Shown piece after piece: positions 23,597-34,514 of a stretch of DNA of 64,000 nt (positions are counted from its first letter, which is position 1; each line of letters starts with the position of its first letter). The position numbers and the translations under genes were made by a program. The notes under the pieces are model-generated. The model saw only the letters and a list, made by a program, of their open reading frames with translations. It was not told where the DNA came from and did not search any database. Source of the DNA: Terana coerulea (lineage: Eukaryota > Basidiomycota > Agaricomycetes > Polyporales > Phanerochaetaceae); the NCBI GenBank assembly GCA_024811115.1, contig JAKOGH010000639.1, positions 62,001 through 126,000 of the forward strand, written 5' to 3'.

Positions 23597-25100
23597 GGTA
23601 GTGTTCGGGTGGAATGAAGAGCTTCGTCGAAAAATGGTTGGTGCTGGCAAGAACGCACTGCTCTCGAGGATTTATAGCTCAGGTTCCCCGCGCTACATCT
23701 AGAAAAGCGTCCTCACAAGGTTGAAGCGGTGGCTGCTGCCACTAACAGAGATAATGTCAGCTACAGCCACAGGCGCAGCTTTAGAGTAATGGCAAACTCA
23801 CCGGCTTGAACAGCGCGTACCTTGCACGGATATCCGAGTTATGCTGGCGTATATACGAAGCATCCGACCATATGGACAAAATACAAGGCATTACGTCGAG
23901 GTCCTGTACGGTGCTGATGATATGTTGATGCCAACTAAGCATTTAGCCTCAGCATCAGCACTAAGGGATGCTAGAGCGCAGGAGTTTTACGAGTCTGACG
24001 CTGCAAAACGTTGTCAGCGGATCGAAAACTCGCTCCAGACGGACTACTACTGACATAGCGCGCTGAGGCCACCATTGCACGGGTGTCCGGGTTGGTTGCG
24101 AGACCTTATCTCTATCACGGTGCAGGGGCAGATTGGAGCAGCTGGTTAGCCAGATTTCAACCTATTTTCGTCCTATGGGTAGTTTCTTCCACGTTAGCCT
24201 CGACGGTGCGACAGCGTGGTGGTAAAATGATGAACATTGACGTCGATGCATGAGAAGCTGAAGGAGTCATAGCGTTCGGAAGTGTGGCGTTCAGCGGTCC
24301 GAGTCGTCACTGGTACTGCCACCAGGAACCATATGGTTTGGTTTCCGCTGGAGCGTCGCGGACTACGCAGGGTTGGTGAAATGGACCACGCACTTTATGT
24401 TTTTCTCGTACCATCGCGCCACGTAGCTTACCCAGTACTAGCTACACCAGGTTTTCCTACATCCGATGGAGGCATTGTTGCTGCAATTCACTGCCGTCGC
24501 CGCCGAGGAATCACGGCGGCGTCCCTGGATACACGAGAATGTTGAAGCAGCCCGCCATTGGAAATAATGGTTATGAGTACCTGATGAAGGGGTCCACTAA
24601 GTTTAGCACAAGTTAGTCTCACCAGGCAGAGGAGCCAGACTCCCGGCGTACGGATGGGTCGTCTGTCTGACCACTAGCAGCCAGTCGCGGTGGCGAGTTA
24701 CATGCATGCCAGTACTTGCCGCGGCAAAAGTTGGATCAACTCTTAGATAGTGGCACTACCCCTGAAGCTGAGAAATTCGATTTCGCACAACATAAGCCCA
24801 TTGTTCTAGTCAAAAACATTCCATGCACGCACCATGTTCTATGTTGTAGGCAGTCGCAAACTTGAGATTCAGAACCATGGCAAACTTTCGTGAAACACGT
24901 GGCTAGCCGGTCCGCAGTGTGCGCGTCCTTCGAAAGCGCCCGCTGGGCTGTAAGTTAAATTGCGCTGTCTTCAACCACGACCAGTCGGTACGTTCACCCC
25001 TTCTTCTGAGACTGCTACCACGTAGGCTGAAAACGAGTCCGAACCGCGGTATGCTACGAAGCACGCCATATACAATCAAGTAACGCTCTTACTCACCTTC
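23597..25100. other. Intergenic, no supported gene
   Basis: Only short open frames (largest 87 residues at 24282-24545) are present, without introns or domains. The composition is mixed, and I see no repeat structure. Confidence 0.45.
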
Positions 25101-25119
25101 AATTGTAGTCCATGGATAT

Positions 25120-26123
25120 TACGCGCTGGATGTGCCTCCAAGCGTGGGTAACTTACACTGGTAGGTGCTTATAGATGCCGATTTCGGAGTCTTCCAGGCT
25201 CTTGCCTTCTCCGACGATTTCTACGCCCAGATTCGAGTTCAGATATCAACACGAGCATTCCCGAAGTCTTGACCCACCACCATCTCAGAAAACCACGAGG
25301 TAAGGACGCCACACAGTTGAGTGATCATCACGGTGGATGAAGAACTGATCCAGTGACTGTTGTTCAAAGGAATAACGAGTCAGATGCGGTGTCCTTGCAA
25401 ACCTCGCATGAGGAGATTGATAAGCCCCCCTGCTAGAGGCTACTGCCGACGTTCCACGCCTTGAATTGCCAACACACCATGGCGGGATGTTTGTGAGCAC
25501 ATATCCCGCTATTTTCAACTGCACTTACATTGGTAACTGACGTTCGGGTACGTCAGGCCGGCGAAGACGCACCCACGTGGAAAGCTACCCTCATAGGAGC
25601 TGAGAGTCGCCTGTATGCAAATGCTGAAGCAAGAGCTGAAGGACTCGGACGTGGACGTCTCGCAAGACGATCTTGTCTGTGCGTCGACGTATTTCCCTGC
25701 CCTTACCGCTCGGGCGCGGAGTTCTGTAACAACTGCCCAACAAGTCAGTCCCCATTCCGCAACGTTCGCTGGGAGAGCCCACACTGACGACTGTGAAAGC
25801 ATCGTACGGCCGATGAGTGGCGCAATGCACTATACTCGGGCGCGTTCGCCGTCCTCGTCCTCAGCGAGACGGATCCGGTGCGGTTCCGCTGGATGGTGCC
25901 GATTGCGATGTACACCTCTTGGGCCTGGCGGCTGAAGAGGGTGCTCCAGACACATAACGTCGCGTGTGGCGCGCGACACATCGAGCGCAAGAGCGCCATC
26001 AGCGATGCGTGGGTCGACATGTGCACGAAGCAAGGCATCCCAGAGCAGACGTTTATGCGACAATCGCCTTGGGAGAGGTCCGATCCGAAAGTCGAAATAC
26101 TTCAGGAGAGCCTGTTGATTTGA
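25120..26123 (+). CDS. Membrane-protein family gene P2, one frame break
   Basis: The blocks align with P1: ADFGVFQALAFSDDFYAQIR (about 25176-25235), NESDAVSLQTSHEEIDKPP (about 25377-25433), a LELPTHHGGMF segment ending at a GTGAGC donor, and AGEDAPTWKATLIGAESRL after the intron. The last part reads RWMVPIAMYTSWAWRLKRVL and IPEQTFMRQSPWERSDPKVE, stopping at 26121-26123; this C-terminal block matches P3. The frame breaks at a C6 run (25435-25440), after which LLEATADVPRLELP continues in another frame, as expected for one missing C. A second in-frame stop upstream of the first block leaves the start unresolved. Hydrophobic stretches suggest membrane association. The function is unknown. Confidence 0.5.
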
Positions 26124-26338
26124 GCACGTTATATTGAACGGTACAGTACCCGGCGAATCCCTCTGTGCTCATTAAACAGTCCTATAATGTTCCCACTCCG
26201 CATGATCAAGCACTGATCAAGCTGACAAGCTTTGCACCTATTTCTGACGCTCAACAAGCGGCATTCTGGATGACGCAATTGCGTAGAGATTGGTCCCTTA
26301 CAATCGCAGCATTGTCACCCCCACTTTTAGGTATCAAT

Positions 26339-26478
26339 AGAGGGTATTAGCCACGAGAAACATTACGCCTGTATTGAAGCGGAATTCTCCGAAAAGCTCC
26401 AATTCCCTGCCAAAATCGCAGAGCGCCGGCCCCATCTTGAAGCGCTTATGGCGATATGTATCGCAGCTAATACCCTCT
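26339..26478. mobile_element. 140-bp MITE, first of a pair
   Basis: Perfect 13-bp terminal inverted repeats (AGAGGGTATTAGC and its complement) bound the element. It is flanked by a direct 3-bp AAT duplication at 26336-26338 and 26479-26481. The interior is about 85 percent like the MITE at 26885-27030 by eye. There is no coding capacity; the transposase source is unknown. Confidence 0.85.
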
Positions 26479-26661
26479 AATAGCAATGCGAAATATTCAC
26501 GCTCAGCTTGGTCCATCCCGCCTAGTGTATAATACCGGCAGCTACCCAAAATTATAAGGCCGCATTTTATGCAGCAGGGCCCGATACTACCAATAAGTCC
26601 CCACCATCCGGGATAACAATGCGCAGCTTTAGAGCAGTAACTCCGCCTCACGCATTATGTA

Positions 26662-27213
26662 CAGTGTTTTGCATAACAAACGACAGTCGCCGAAATTTCG
26701 TCGCTTGTTTGTCCTGTACAAACATTCCCTTATTAGGTGAAAATGATCGTCACATCCAGTCACCGTGCCTGGCTTGAGCAACGTGACGGTCGCGACCAGG
26801 GTCTCCACCGTGTCCTCTAGAGTCTACGCTTGCTGTCGTTCACCTACAGCGTCCTCTACGGTGCGACTACAACTCGTGCATTATAGAGCATATTAGCTAC
26901 GGTGTATATCACGCCTGTATTGAGCCGGAATTGGCCGAAAAGCTCCAATTCCGAGTCCCTGCCAAAATCAGAGAGCGCCGGCCCCATTTTGAGGCGTTTA
27001 TTGTGGTATTTATCGCAGCTAATATGCTCTTATGCCGCCTCTTGTGTATTGCTGAACGCACCTTGGCGGTTTGTTGGCAGCACTCCCAGAGCTGAAGACG
27101 AGTGACACATGAGCTCTGGATGTGACGATCATTTTCACCTAATAAGGGAATGTTTGTACAGGACAAACAAGCGACGAAATTTCGGCGACTGTCGTTTGTT
27201 ATGCAAAACACTG
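26662..27213. mobile_element. Non-autonomous Tc1/mariner-like element with 98-bp perfect inverted repeats
   Basis: The termini begin CAGTGTTTTGCATAAC and are perfectly complementary for 98 bp on each side. A TA duplication flanks the element (26660-26661 and 27214-27215), and the matching empty site with one TA is preserved in repeat A copy 1 at 3811-3812. The CAGTG ends and TA target are hallmarks of the Tc1/mariner/pogo superfamily. The interior is short, has no transposase and contains the second MITE. Perfect terminal repeats indicate a recent insertion or sequence homogenisation. Confidence 0.9.
26885..27030. mobile_element. 146-bp MITE, second of a pair, nested in the Tc1-like element
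   Basis: Perfect 13-bp terminal inverted repeats (AGAGCATATTAGC and its complement) are flanked by a 3-bp TAT duplication (26882-26884 and 27031-27033). The interior resembles the MITE at 26339-26478, but the outer repeat differs at three positions in both ends together. Confidence 0.85.
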
Positions 27214-27504
27214 TAAACCTCTTGATTGAAATCCTCAGAAAGAACAGATTGATTCCATGGTGTGAACAGTGGCCTCGCAAATGCACGGCATAACATGAAG
27301 GCGTAGCACATACGGTGGGAAGAGGAATGAGACGCGATGGAGACGGTGTACAGTGAGCAAGTTTGCCGTAAGGAAATGAACAATAACGAAGGAGCCACGT
27401 GCGGGCCACGTGAAATGCCACGTTGTTTGCCAGATCTTGCAAAGATCGCAGGGGCCCTAATCAACTATCGTACGGTAAGACCCTCAACCTAAAGGTATCG
27501 GGAA

Positions 27505-28074
27505 TTATACACCCGCTTTCAATATTTTAGTTCACCCACAAGCTGGGCGCTCGCTTCCTGTCTGCCAGTAATTCTCGGTCGGCTCTCGCACGGCTGGCTC
27601 TGACCTGTATTCCGAGCGCAACACCTTTGCACGTACATATATACCTCGATTTATATTCAGTCAAATGCAAAATTCGATTGGTATTTATTGCTGTGACAGA
27701 CACGTGGCCGACAGACGCTTAGCGTACGGAGTCCTTCTGCAAGCGCTTGTGGTAGTGCAGCCTTGCGTTTGTCTTCACGACACAGCTTCAACCTCTAGAT
27801 TCAACATAACGAGCGAGCAACTACACGAGGTCTCGTTTTCTCTATAGCCTTTGGAATACGTACCGGCAGCACTACTGTAGTCTCGTGCCAAGCCGGGCGA
27901 ACGCGTCAGCGCCGGGAAGTCCGCGCTGAGTTCAAGTTGGGAACTTCAGGTTGAACAGGAGGCGGTGGGCTCCTCACCTTCGGCCACGACCATGCCCTCC
28001 TAGTCTGCAGTTTCGTCTTCAGCACTCGTATCTAGGTTCCTCTCTCCTTCACCTCTGGCGCTGCGCAGCACAAC
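27505..28074. other. Intergenic upstream of P3
   Basis: No supported gene. The right part is the presumed promoter and leader of P3. No strong TATA element is seen close to the start. Confidence 0.4.
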
Positions 28075-28887
28075 ATGTCCACGCAAAGCACAGGCCCCGG
28101 TCCTGAAGTGCAGCAGCCGTCCTCCGGTTTCACAAAAGTTGACTGTGGGCCTCCAATGCGACAGGTAGTTGACGTGTCCGCGGCGCGCTATAGAAGATAC
28201 ATCGATCCTACGCAACTGGCGCGCCCCCTCCCTCTCACGCAGCTGCCTCTCGCTCACGCACACCCCATACAGGCCTTGCACAGCCCGCTCTGGACGGCCA
28301 CCCTGGCCAGCACCGCATATTACAGCGCCCTCGCCGCCATCTTCGTCTATACGTCCCGGGCCCACCCCCCAAGTCTCACGCGCATCAAGCGTCCCATGGC
28401 TCTCGTCACGTGCGCCCTCGGCGCCGCGCACACGTACCATGAGTACAGCTACCAACGGCTGATAAACAGAACGGAGCAGCTGCTCGCGTTGGACCCGCCT
28501 CACGGACGGTTTCTGTTCAATGCGCTGTGCATTTATGAGTCGGTGCCGCATGCGCGCACGGTGCGGGACGCGTGGGACCGGTGGAAGGCGGACACGGAGC
28601 AGGACGACCCGGTGCGTTACATGGATCTGTACGACGCCACGATGCGTGCAGAGAGGCAGTGGCTCGCACGGCCAGACGTAGGTGTGTATCTTTTCGCCGA
28701 ACTCCAGGACTAACTTGTAATCCGAAAATGATGTTGAACCCGCAGGGATCCTGGACAAGCTATCACTGTGTGCTGCAAGGTTCTGGCTCACAACGTGTGT
28801 ACAAAGCTCGGCGTCGCAGAGAAGATATTTATGCGCCTATCTCCTTGGGAGAAATATGAAGTGCTTCAGGCGGGCCTGGCGGCTTGA
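28075..28887 (+). CDS. Membrane-protein family gene P3 (uncharacterised)
   Basis: The ATG at 28075 opens an uninterrupted exon to about 28683. The protein starts MSTQSTGPGPEVQQPSSGF and contains two probable membrane helices, WTATLASTAYYSALAAIFVY and MALVTCALGAAHTYHEYSY, each followed by charged residues. A GTGTGT donor near 28683 and a CAG acceptor at 28743-28745 join VGILDKLSLCAARFWLTTCV. The C-terminus KIFMRLSPWEKYEVLQAGLA is in another frame, separated at an AAA run (28803-28805) as expected for one missing base. That C-terminal block closely resembles P2 (QTFMRQSPWERS...), and the helix region resembles P1. This is the most complete member of the three-gene local family. No function can be assigned; it may be a small integral membrane protein restricted to basidiomycetes. 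Confidence 0.6.
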
Positions 28888-29353
28888 GCTTCAACGCTGG
28901 CTGCACACTCGAGCTGCGTAGTGTCATACTGTCCTCGGCGAGCACCATCGCCTTTACGTCTTCGCTCAGCGTTTCTACGTTGGCGAACTGCACGCTCTCG
29001 AATGATGGTCAGCAATCACAAGTTGGACGCCACGCGGGATGTCCAGTATTGTGTCGTCCAAAGACCGTGTCGTGCCACTGTCATCCTCACTCTTGTGTAT
29101 TGATAGCACTGTAACAATTCCTCCGTCCAGCTTCACTTCTTCCCATATGTCAACAATTCAATATTATACCCCCGCTCTTTCTTCTCACATCGTCCTGATT
29201 TTGGCAATCGCCTGTGCATGTCACGCGCTGACGCCACAAGGTGGGCGCTTGCTTACCTTATGCTTCGGCTTTCTGGTTATATTTTGCGTCCTGTACTCTA
29301 CTCGCAACACCCACCCACCCCCGCCCCTCCTCACACCCCCACCACTACTCACC

Positions 29354-29870
29354 ATGACCGTCAAGGAAGTCAAGGACCTCGACGAGTTCCACACCATCGT
29401 GCGTCCCCTCCTCACCTCCCCAATCGCAGACCCCCCAAGCTGACGGCCTGTCCTCCGTGCCCTGCGCCTCCCCCGCGCCCCCGTGCTGCTCGCAAACCAC
29501 AGATCAAGTCCGGCAAGGTCGCCATCTTCGACTTCTGGGCAACGTGGTGCGGCCCGTGCAAGGTCATCAGCCCGATCTTCGAGCGCATCTCCGAGCAGTT
29601 CCCCGCCGCCGAGTTCTACAAGGTCGACGTCGACGTCGCCGAGGCGATCGCCGCCGAGGTCGGCATCCGCGCCGTGCGTCCCCCTCCTCCTGCTGCTGCC
29701 GCCGCCGCTGCTGCTGCTGACCTGCGACGCGCGCCAGATGCCGACGTTCATCGCGTTCAAGGACGGCGAGAAGCTCAAGGACCTCGTCGGCGCGAACCCG
29801 GCGGCGTTGCAGGTGCGCACGCCATTCTATCCTATCCTCACGCAAACTGACGCAGGACGCCAGCAAATGA
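29354..29870 (+). CDS. Thioredoxin
   Basis: Four exons (29354-29398, 29503-29673, 29738-29812, 29856-29870) encode 101 residues. The active site is FDFWATWCGPCK, with the redox cysteines at residues 31 and 34 and the proline between them. The cis-proline that faces the active site is in MPTF (Pro74), and the buried aspartate (FDFW, Asp25) is present. The fold order and length are those of a cytosolic thioredoxin, which reduces protein disulfides using electrons from thioredoxin reductase. There is no targeting signal. Intron 2 is a GC-rich run of CTG/CCG triplets. The last exon adds only DASK and a stop, so the final helix is shorter than in most thioredoxins. It is convergent with the MADS-box gene. 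Confidence 0.93.
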
Positions 29871-30584
29871 TCACCGCTGTCGCCCAGTAATCAGCTCATC
29901 GAAGCGTCCGTGCCCCTGGTTACCCGTGTCTTGTATTTACGTACAGACCGCCGATGCCCCTGACAAGTGTACAAGAAGCAAACGACTGAATATGAACGTC
30001 AGATTTTAGAAGCTTTGCATGTGTGTTCTGCTATCGGGCCTTGATGTGCGCCGGTCTCAACATCGGCAACGGTGACGCTCATTCACCGAGTTGCTCTCCG
30101 TGCCGCGTCGGAAATGTGAATGTAGTGCAGCAGCTCCGACGTTCGATCAAAGGTAGCTTAGGTTTGCAAACAGATCTCAGGCTTCAACGGCACAGGCCAG
30201 TCAATGGAAACAAGTGCTTTGAAGAGTATACTGATACATGAGCAAGCGCGAAGTCGTGACACGTCGTAAACTGCTGCTGCGACTGAGGGATACAAGTACG
30301 TTGTGCGAGACGGGGAGCGAAGCCAGACGACAACAGAGCGCACCGCCGCGCGGCAGACCGACGTCGCGCGCGTGACGGCCACACACCAAATAACAGGACG
30401 AGCAAACATGAGAGGAAGGAGACACAGAGAAAGCTGTATGTACTGCACAAGAACCGAGCAAGAGTGGTATCAGAGCGGCAAAAGCGTTTGTCGGCCGCTT
30501 CCAAGAAAGAGACAAAATGCAACAACGAACCAAACACAGTCCACCGCCCCCCGCCCGGCGCACAATCGCTGGCCGCCGCCGACA
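29871..30584. other. Convergent 3' region between thioredoxin and MADS genes
   Basis: It holds the 3' ends of two convergent genes. Long open frames on the minus strand are in the MADS 3' region and have no domain. Confidence 0.5.
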
Positions 30585-31689
30585 TCACCGCCGGCCGTAG
30601 TGGTTGTTCTGCTGCACGCCTGGCGCGGGCCCCCACGTCATGTTCTGCTGCTGCTGGTCGTGCGCGCCCGGCTGCGGCACGTAGTACGGCGCCCCCTGCG
30701 GTTGGCCCTGCGGCTGCCCCGCGTACCCGGGGTACATGCCCGCGTTCGGGTCGCCCGCGCCGGGGTACGGCGGGTACCCGCTCGGCGACTGGGGCGGCAG
30801 CGCGCCCGGTTGCTGCGGGGGCGCGCCGCCGATCGCGAGCGGCTGCGGGAGCGGCATCGGCTGGCGGCTGTGCGGCGACGTCGTCGTGGCGGGCGACTGC
30901 TGCGGCGCGCTGCTGTTGGTCGGCGAGCCCGACGAGGGCGGAGGTGGCGGTGGCGGCTGCGCGGCGCCGCCGCGGGAGTTGGGTGCGGTGGTCGTCGACG
31001 ATGCGCGGCGGCGCTTGCGGGGCCCGCGGTCGGCGCCCTCGTCGGCGGCGGCGGGCACGGATCCGTCCCCGCCGTCCGCGTCATTCGCGTCCTCCTCCTT
31101 GCCGCCGATGGACAGCCCGCCGGGCACGTTTGGTGGCGGTGCGGGCGTGGATGGCGAGTGCGCGCCACCCATGGGACCCGACGCGCGGCCGAGCGGCGTG
31201 CCGACGGGCATCGAGGACGGCAGCTGCCCATGCGGGGCGTTGAGGCACGCCTGGATGAGGTTCTTGCCCTCCGGTTGCGTGACCAGCGGCTGCAGCTTCG
31301 CGGTCGTGAACGTGTAGACGAGGCCGGTCTCAGACACGACGAGCAGGAGGACTTGCGTGCCGGTGAGGGTCGACAGTTCATATGCCTGTATGACGAAACG
31401 AGTTAGTATGGTTCACATGGAGCAATGCAGCACGACGCGCCTTCTTCATAATGCCCGCTTTTCGTTTCGAGAACGTGATGTGACGCCTGCTCTTGTCCTG
31501 GATGAACTCAATTTTGATCTTCCTGCGTCCTGCCTTCTTGTCCTTGGGCTTCTCGTCATCGTCGTCGTCCTCCGCGCCGCTCTCGACCGCGTCGTTGTCC
31601 TGGATGAACCCGTCGTCGGCGACGGGGGCCGCGACAGGGTCGATGGGGTCGAGTCGCTGGCGCTTGTTGGCTGCGGTCGTGTCCGGCAT
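30585..31689 (-). CDS. MADS-box transcription factor, Mcm1/SRF type
   Basis: Two exons (31441-31689 and 30585-31385) encode 349 residues. After an acidic N-terminus (SGAEDDDDDEKPKDKK), the MADS domain reads GRRKIKIEFIQDKSRRHITF and SKRKAGIMKKAYELSTLTGT, then VLLLVVSETGLVYTFTTAKL, which is the SRF/Mcm1 class rather than the MEF2 class. The C-terminus is a long Pro/Gln/Gly-rich activation-type region ending QQNNHYGRR. Such proteins bind CArG-like P-boxes and, with partner factors, control cell-cycle, mating-type and pheromone genes; the basidiomycete relative in Ustilago is Umc1. The single intron interrupts the domain after MKK and appears to use a GC donor (AAG/GCGCGT) with a CAG acceptor. 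Confidence 0.93.
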
Positions 31690-34514
31690 GGTTCGTTTTC
31701 TAGCGTTGTTCGACGTGATGGTGTTCGTTCGCGTTCAAGAAGGGGGTGCGACCCAGTGAGCACTACAGCGGGTAGGCACGGGAGCACAACACGCGGTTAA
31801 TGTTGGGAAATACAAGAATCGTTGTTGCGCAGCTCGGGATCGTCTGGGCGTTGTCGCGCTACGAGTTGTGCACGTCCTCGAGGCTGTAGTGACCGATGAG
31901 GACCCATATTGCACGCCACAAAATACTTCCGCACCTATGTCGGAGTTACGCTTCAAGGCGCGAGCTCCGCTATGCGACGCGTCGGTTTCGTTGGGCTCGA
32001 CGGCGGCGACGGCGATGAGAGGGGTGATAGAGACGTCGAGCTCGGTGGGGAGCACGATGAGGGTGAGGCTGCGTGCAATGGGCCCGGGGGCGGTGAGGTC
32101 GACCTGAATGGGAAGGGGGAGCGGGCGAGTGTCCCTGCCAGAAAAGGGGAGAAAACGACTCGAAGAGGAAAGGAGGCAAGAACGAGCTCACCCGTCCCGA
32201 TTCGTCTTATACCGCAAAATTCAGTTCGCCCACGGCGTTCTGCCGGGATCTGCCGCCGGGATTCAACTCCGCCGCTTCACCGACATTACCATATCTTATC
32301 GCTTCCCGCCTCCTTCTCGACAGGATTCCCTCTCCACCGGCCGCTCCGTGTCTGCGCTCTGATGGCACTGCTGTTTCTGGCGGTGCACTCGCGTCGCTGC
32401 CGCCGCTGTGCCGTCCCCTTTCGGGCAAGTGCTGCCGCATCGGGCAGGGGCCGGCGTCTGACTGCCGCCCTAAAGAGGCACTTTCTCACGCGTGACCACG
32501 CCACATCAGTCGGCGCCCAGGCACCTGTCACGCCCCCGTCTGCGTGGGCGCTGCCGGGAGGCCGATGCAGCGCGCAACAGGGCCCTCGCGGCGTCGATGC
32601 TGGGGCGAGAGGTTGGGGGCCCCGCCAAGGTGAGAGTTCAGCAGGACGAAGGTGGACACGCAGCGGGTGCACTCGCGCGCGCGGGACGGTGCGCAGCACG
32701 CCCGGGCTCTCAGACATCGCTCAGCGAGTGCGGCGGACATGACGCACGCACGCGCGGGTGCAGTGCCCGCCGGCCGGACAGGCGGCCGTGCCTGGGCAGC
32801 GCGTCGACGGTCGCCGGCGGCTTGCCCGTAAAAGGCGATACGGCCCCGTCCGCTCCCACCATCCAAGTCACCAGTTCGCCCCCTTCTCGCGCGATATCCA
32901 ATTCCAGCCGCGGTCTCAGCCACGGCACGCGCGCGTCCTGATCGCCCTCTGCGAAGGCCCGAATGCGTTCAGGCGGCCGCACCGACGAGCCCACCCCGAA
33001 TGCGCCCCGGCCAATCGCGCGCGCGGGGCATCAGCCAGCATATGGCCCGTTCATGTGATTCCAGGCCCTGCGAGCCCCTTGTAGCAGGCAGACGCTCCGA
33101 CGTCCTCATCTGGGGCCCGTGCGGACGCAGAGGGGCACCCGCCAGCCAATCCGGACGCGGTGGCGTTTAGACTTCAGAGTACAATGCGCTGGCCGCGCGT
33201 GGGATGCCCGATGGGGGCAGCAATGGGAGCCTGCAGCGCGCGCGTGCGACCTCTTCTCCGCTTGGGTGTCGTAACACTCGAAATGGCTCCCCTGCTTCCT
33301 ATTGCGCCGCCCTGATCAACGTCTCTTACACGTCTATATATCGTGTGGCGACCTGCTGGAATGGACCAGAAGAGTAAGCCCCCACGCTCATTTGCGCAGC
33401 AGCCTCGGTGCTGACGATATCGTGCTGGCCCAGAATGCCATTCGCAGACGCAGGGTGCATCCACGGGCCTTCGCTGGCAGTCAAGCCTCGGACACCGAGA
33501 CGCAGCAACTACGACTGGCGGTGCCAAACCCGTAGATCTCTCTGTACATCTAGGGCGGCCCACATCCGAGCATTCGACACAGGTCCTGCCCCTAAAGAAG
33601 CCCATGTCGCCGGCGACTGCTCCGGGGAGCACCTAGGCCATCGATAACGCACTCTCTCGTCCCAGGGTAATATCCATTGGGTGTTCCACGTAACCACGAC
33701 GTCGCCGCCCTGCTGACATCCCTTCAACAAGAACCAAGCGAGTCCTCCCGATTTGGCGCTCACTAGCATTGTGGCGGCCACGTGCGTTAAGCGCTTCCAC
33801 AAACGAGGAGGCTTTCTGGGTCGACAGGCACAAGCTGAGGTGGTGAGTCGTGCCCTCGCATGCAGAAATTCGACCTAAATATGTGGCATAGTGCCTGTCA
33901 CTGTGCCTTAACGTCAAGGTGGCACCGCGGTACAATGTGTTTGGACTGGTGCGTTTTGCAGGCTTGAACAGCGTTAGCGCGGAAAATCCTTGACATTTTC
34001 TTGGCGTCCGCATTAACCGATTTTAGTTTTTATCAACATTGCTCGCGTCATGGAAACTTTGGCAGGGACCCTCTACCAGTATCTCCTTCCATCTGTGCAG
34101 GCGCCCATATTCTCGGCGTATGCTCGGAGAAACTTTGTTACCATCTCTCCGCAAGCGAGCTCTGGCTTTCACAGCTGCACGGAACTATCTGTAAACGCGG
34201 AAATCCACAGGAGGCTAACATACGCCACCGATTACTTCGTAATATCCTATGGCATAGGCACCAAAGTACGCTATACTACCATGATCCTCAGCCTTGAGGT
34301 CGGCAGTGCGGGATGGTGGATAGAACACACAGAAAGACTGCGAGTGGAAGGTCAGGAGGTACGCCACTAGCCGGCTGCACTGCTTATTGACATGATGTCA
34401 ATTCAATTTCTCAGGTATAACACCCCCTCCCAGTGGGGCTTGCGCAGCCAGCGGGGCTTGTTTCTACACATCCAAGAGCGATTACATCCAAGACTGTCCT
34501 CAACGCGGCGAGCT
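31690..34514. other. Long intergenic region, GC-rich on the left
   Basis: The first part is the MADS-box promoter and leader. The block 32.0-33.1 kb is GC-rich with overlapping open frames on both strands, none with domains or intron structure. From 33.2 to 34.4 kb only short frames are seen, including one of 106 residues at 34050-34370 without support. Confidence 0.45.

Larger units (their letters stand above)
26548..27504 (-). repeat. Dispersed repeat A, copy 2, interrupted by a transposon
   Basis: This is the inverted counterpart of 3537-3923. Removing the inserted element at 26662-27213 and one TA leaves about 400 bp, the length of copy 1. The ends match copy 1 at both sides. Confidence 0.8.

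Noticed and set aside
30638..31381. 247-residue Arg/Ser-rich minus-strand frame over the MADS gene
   Set aside because: It is an out-of-frame reading of the proline-rich C-terminus of the MADS protein.
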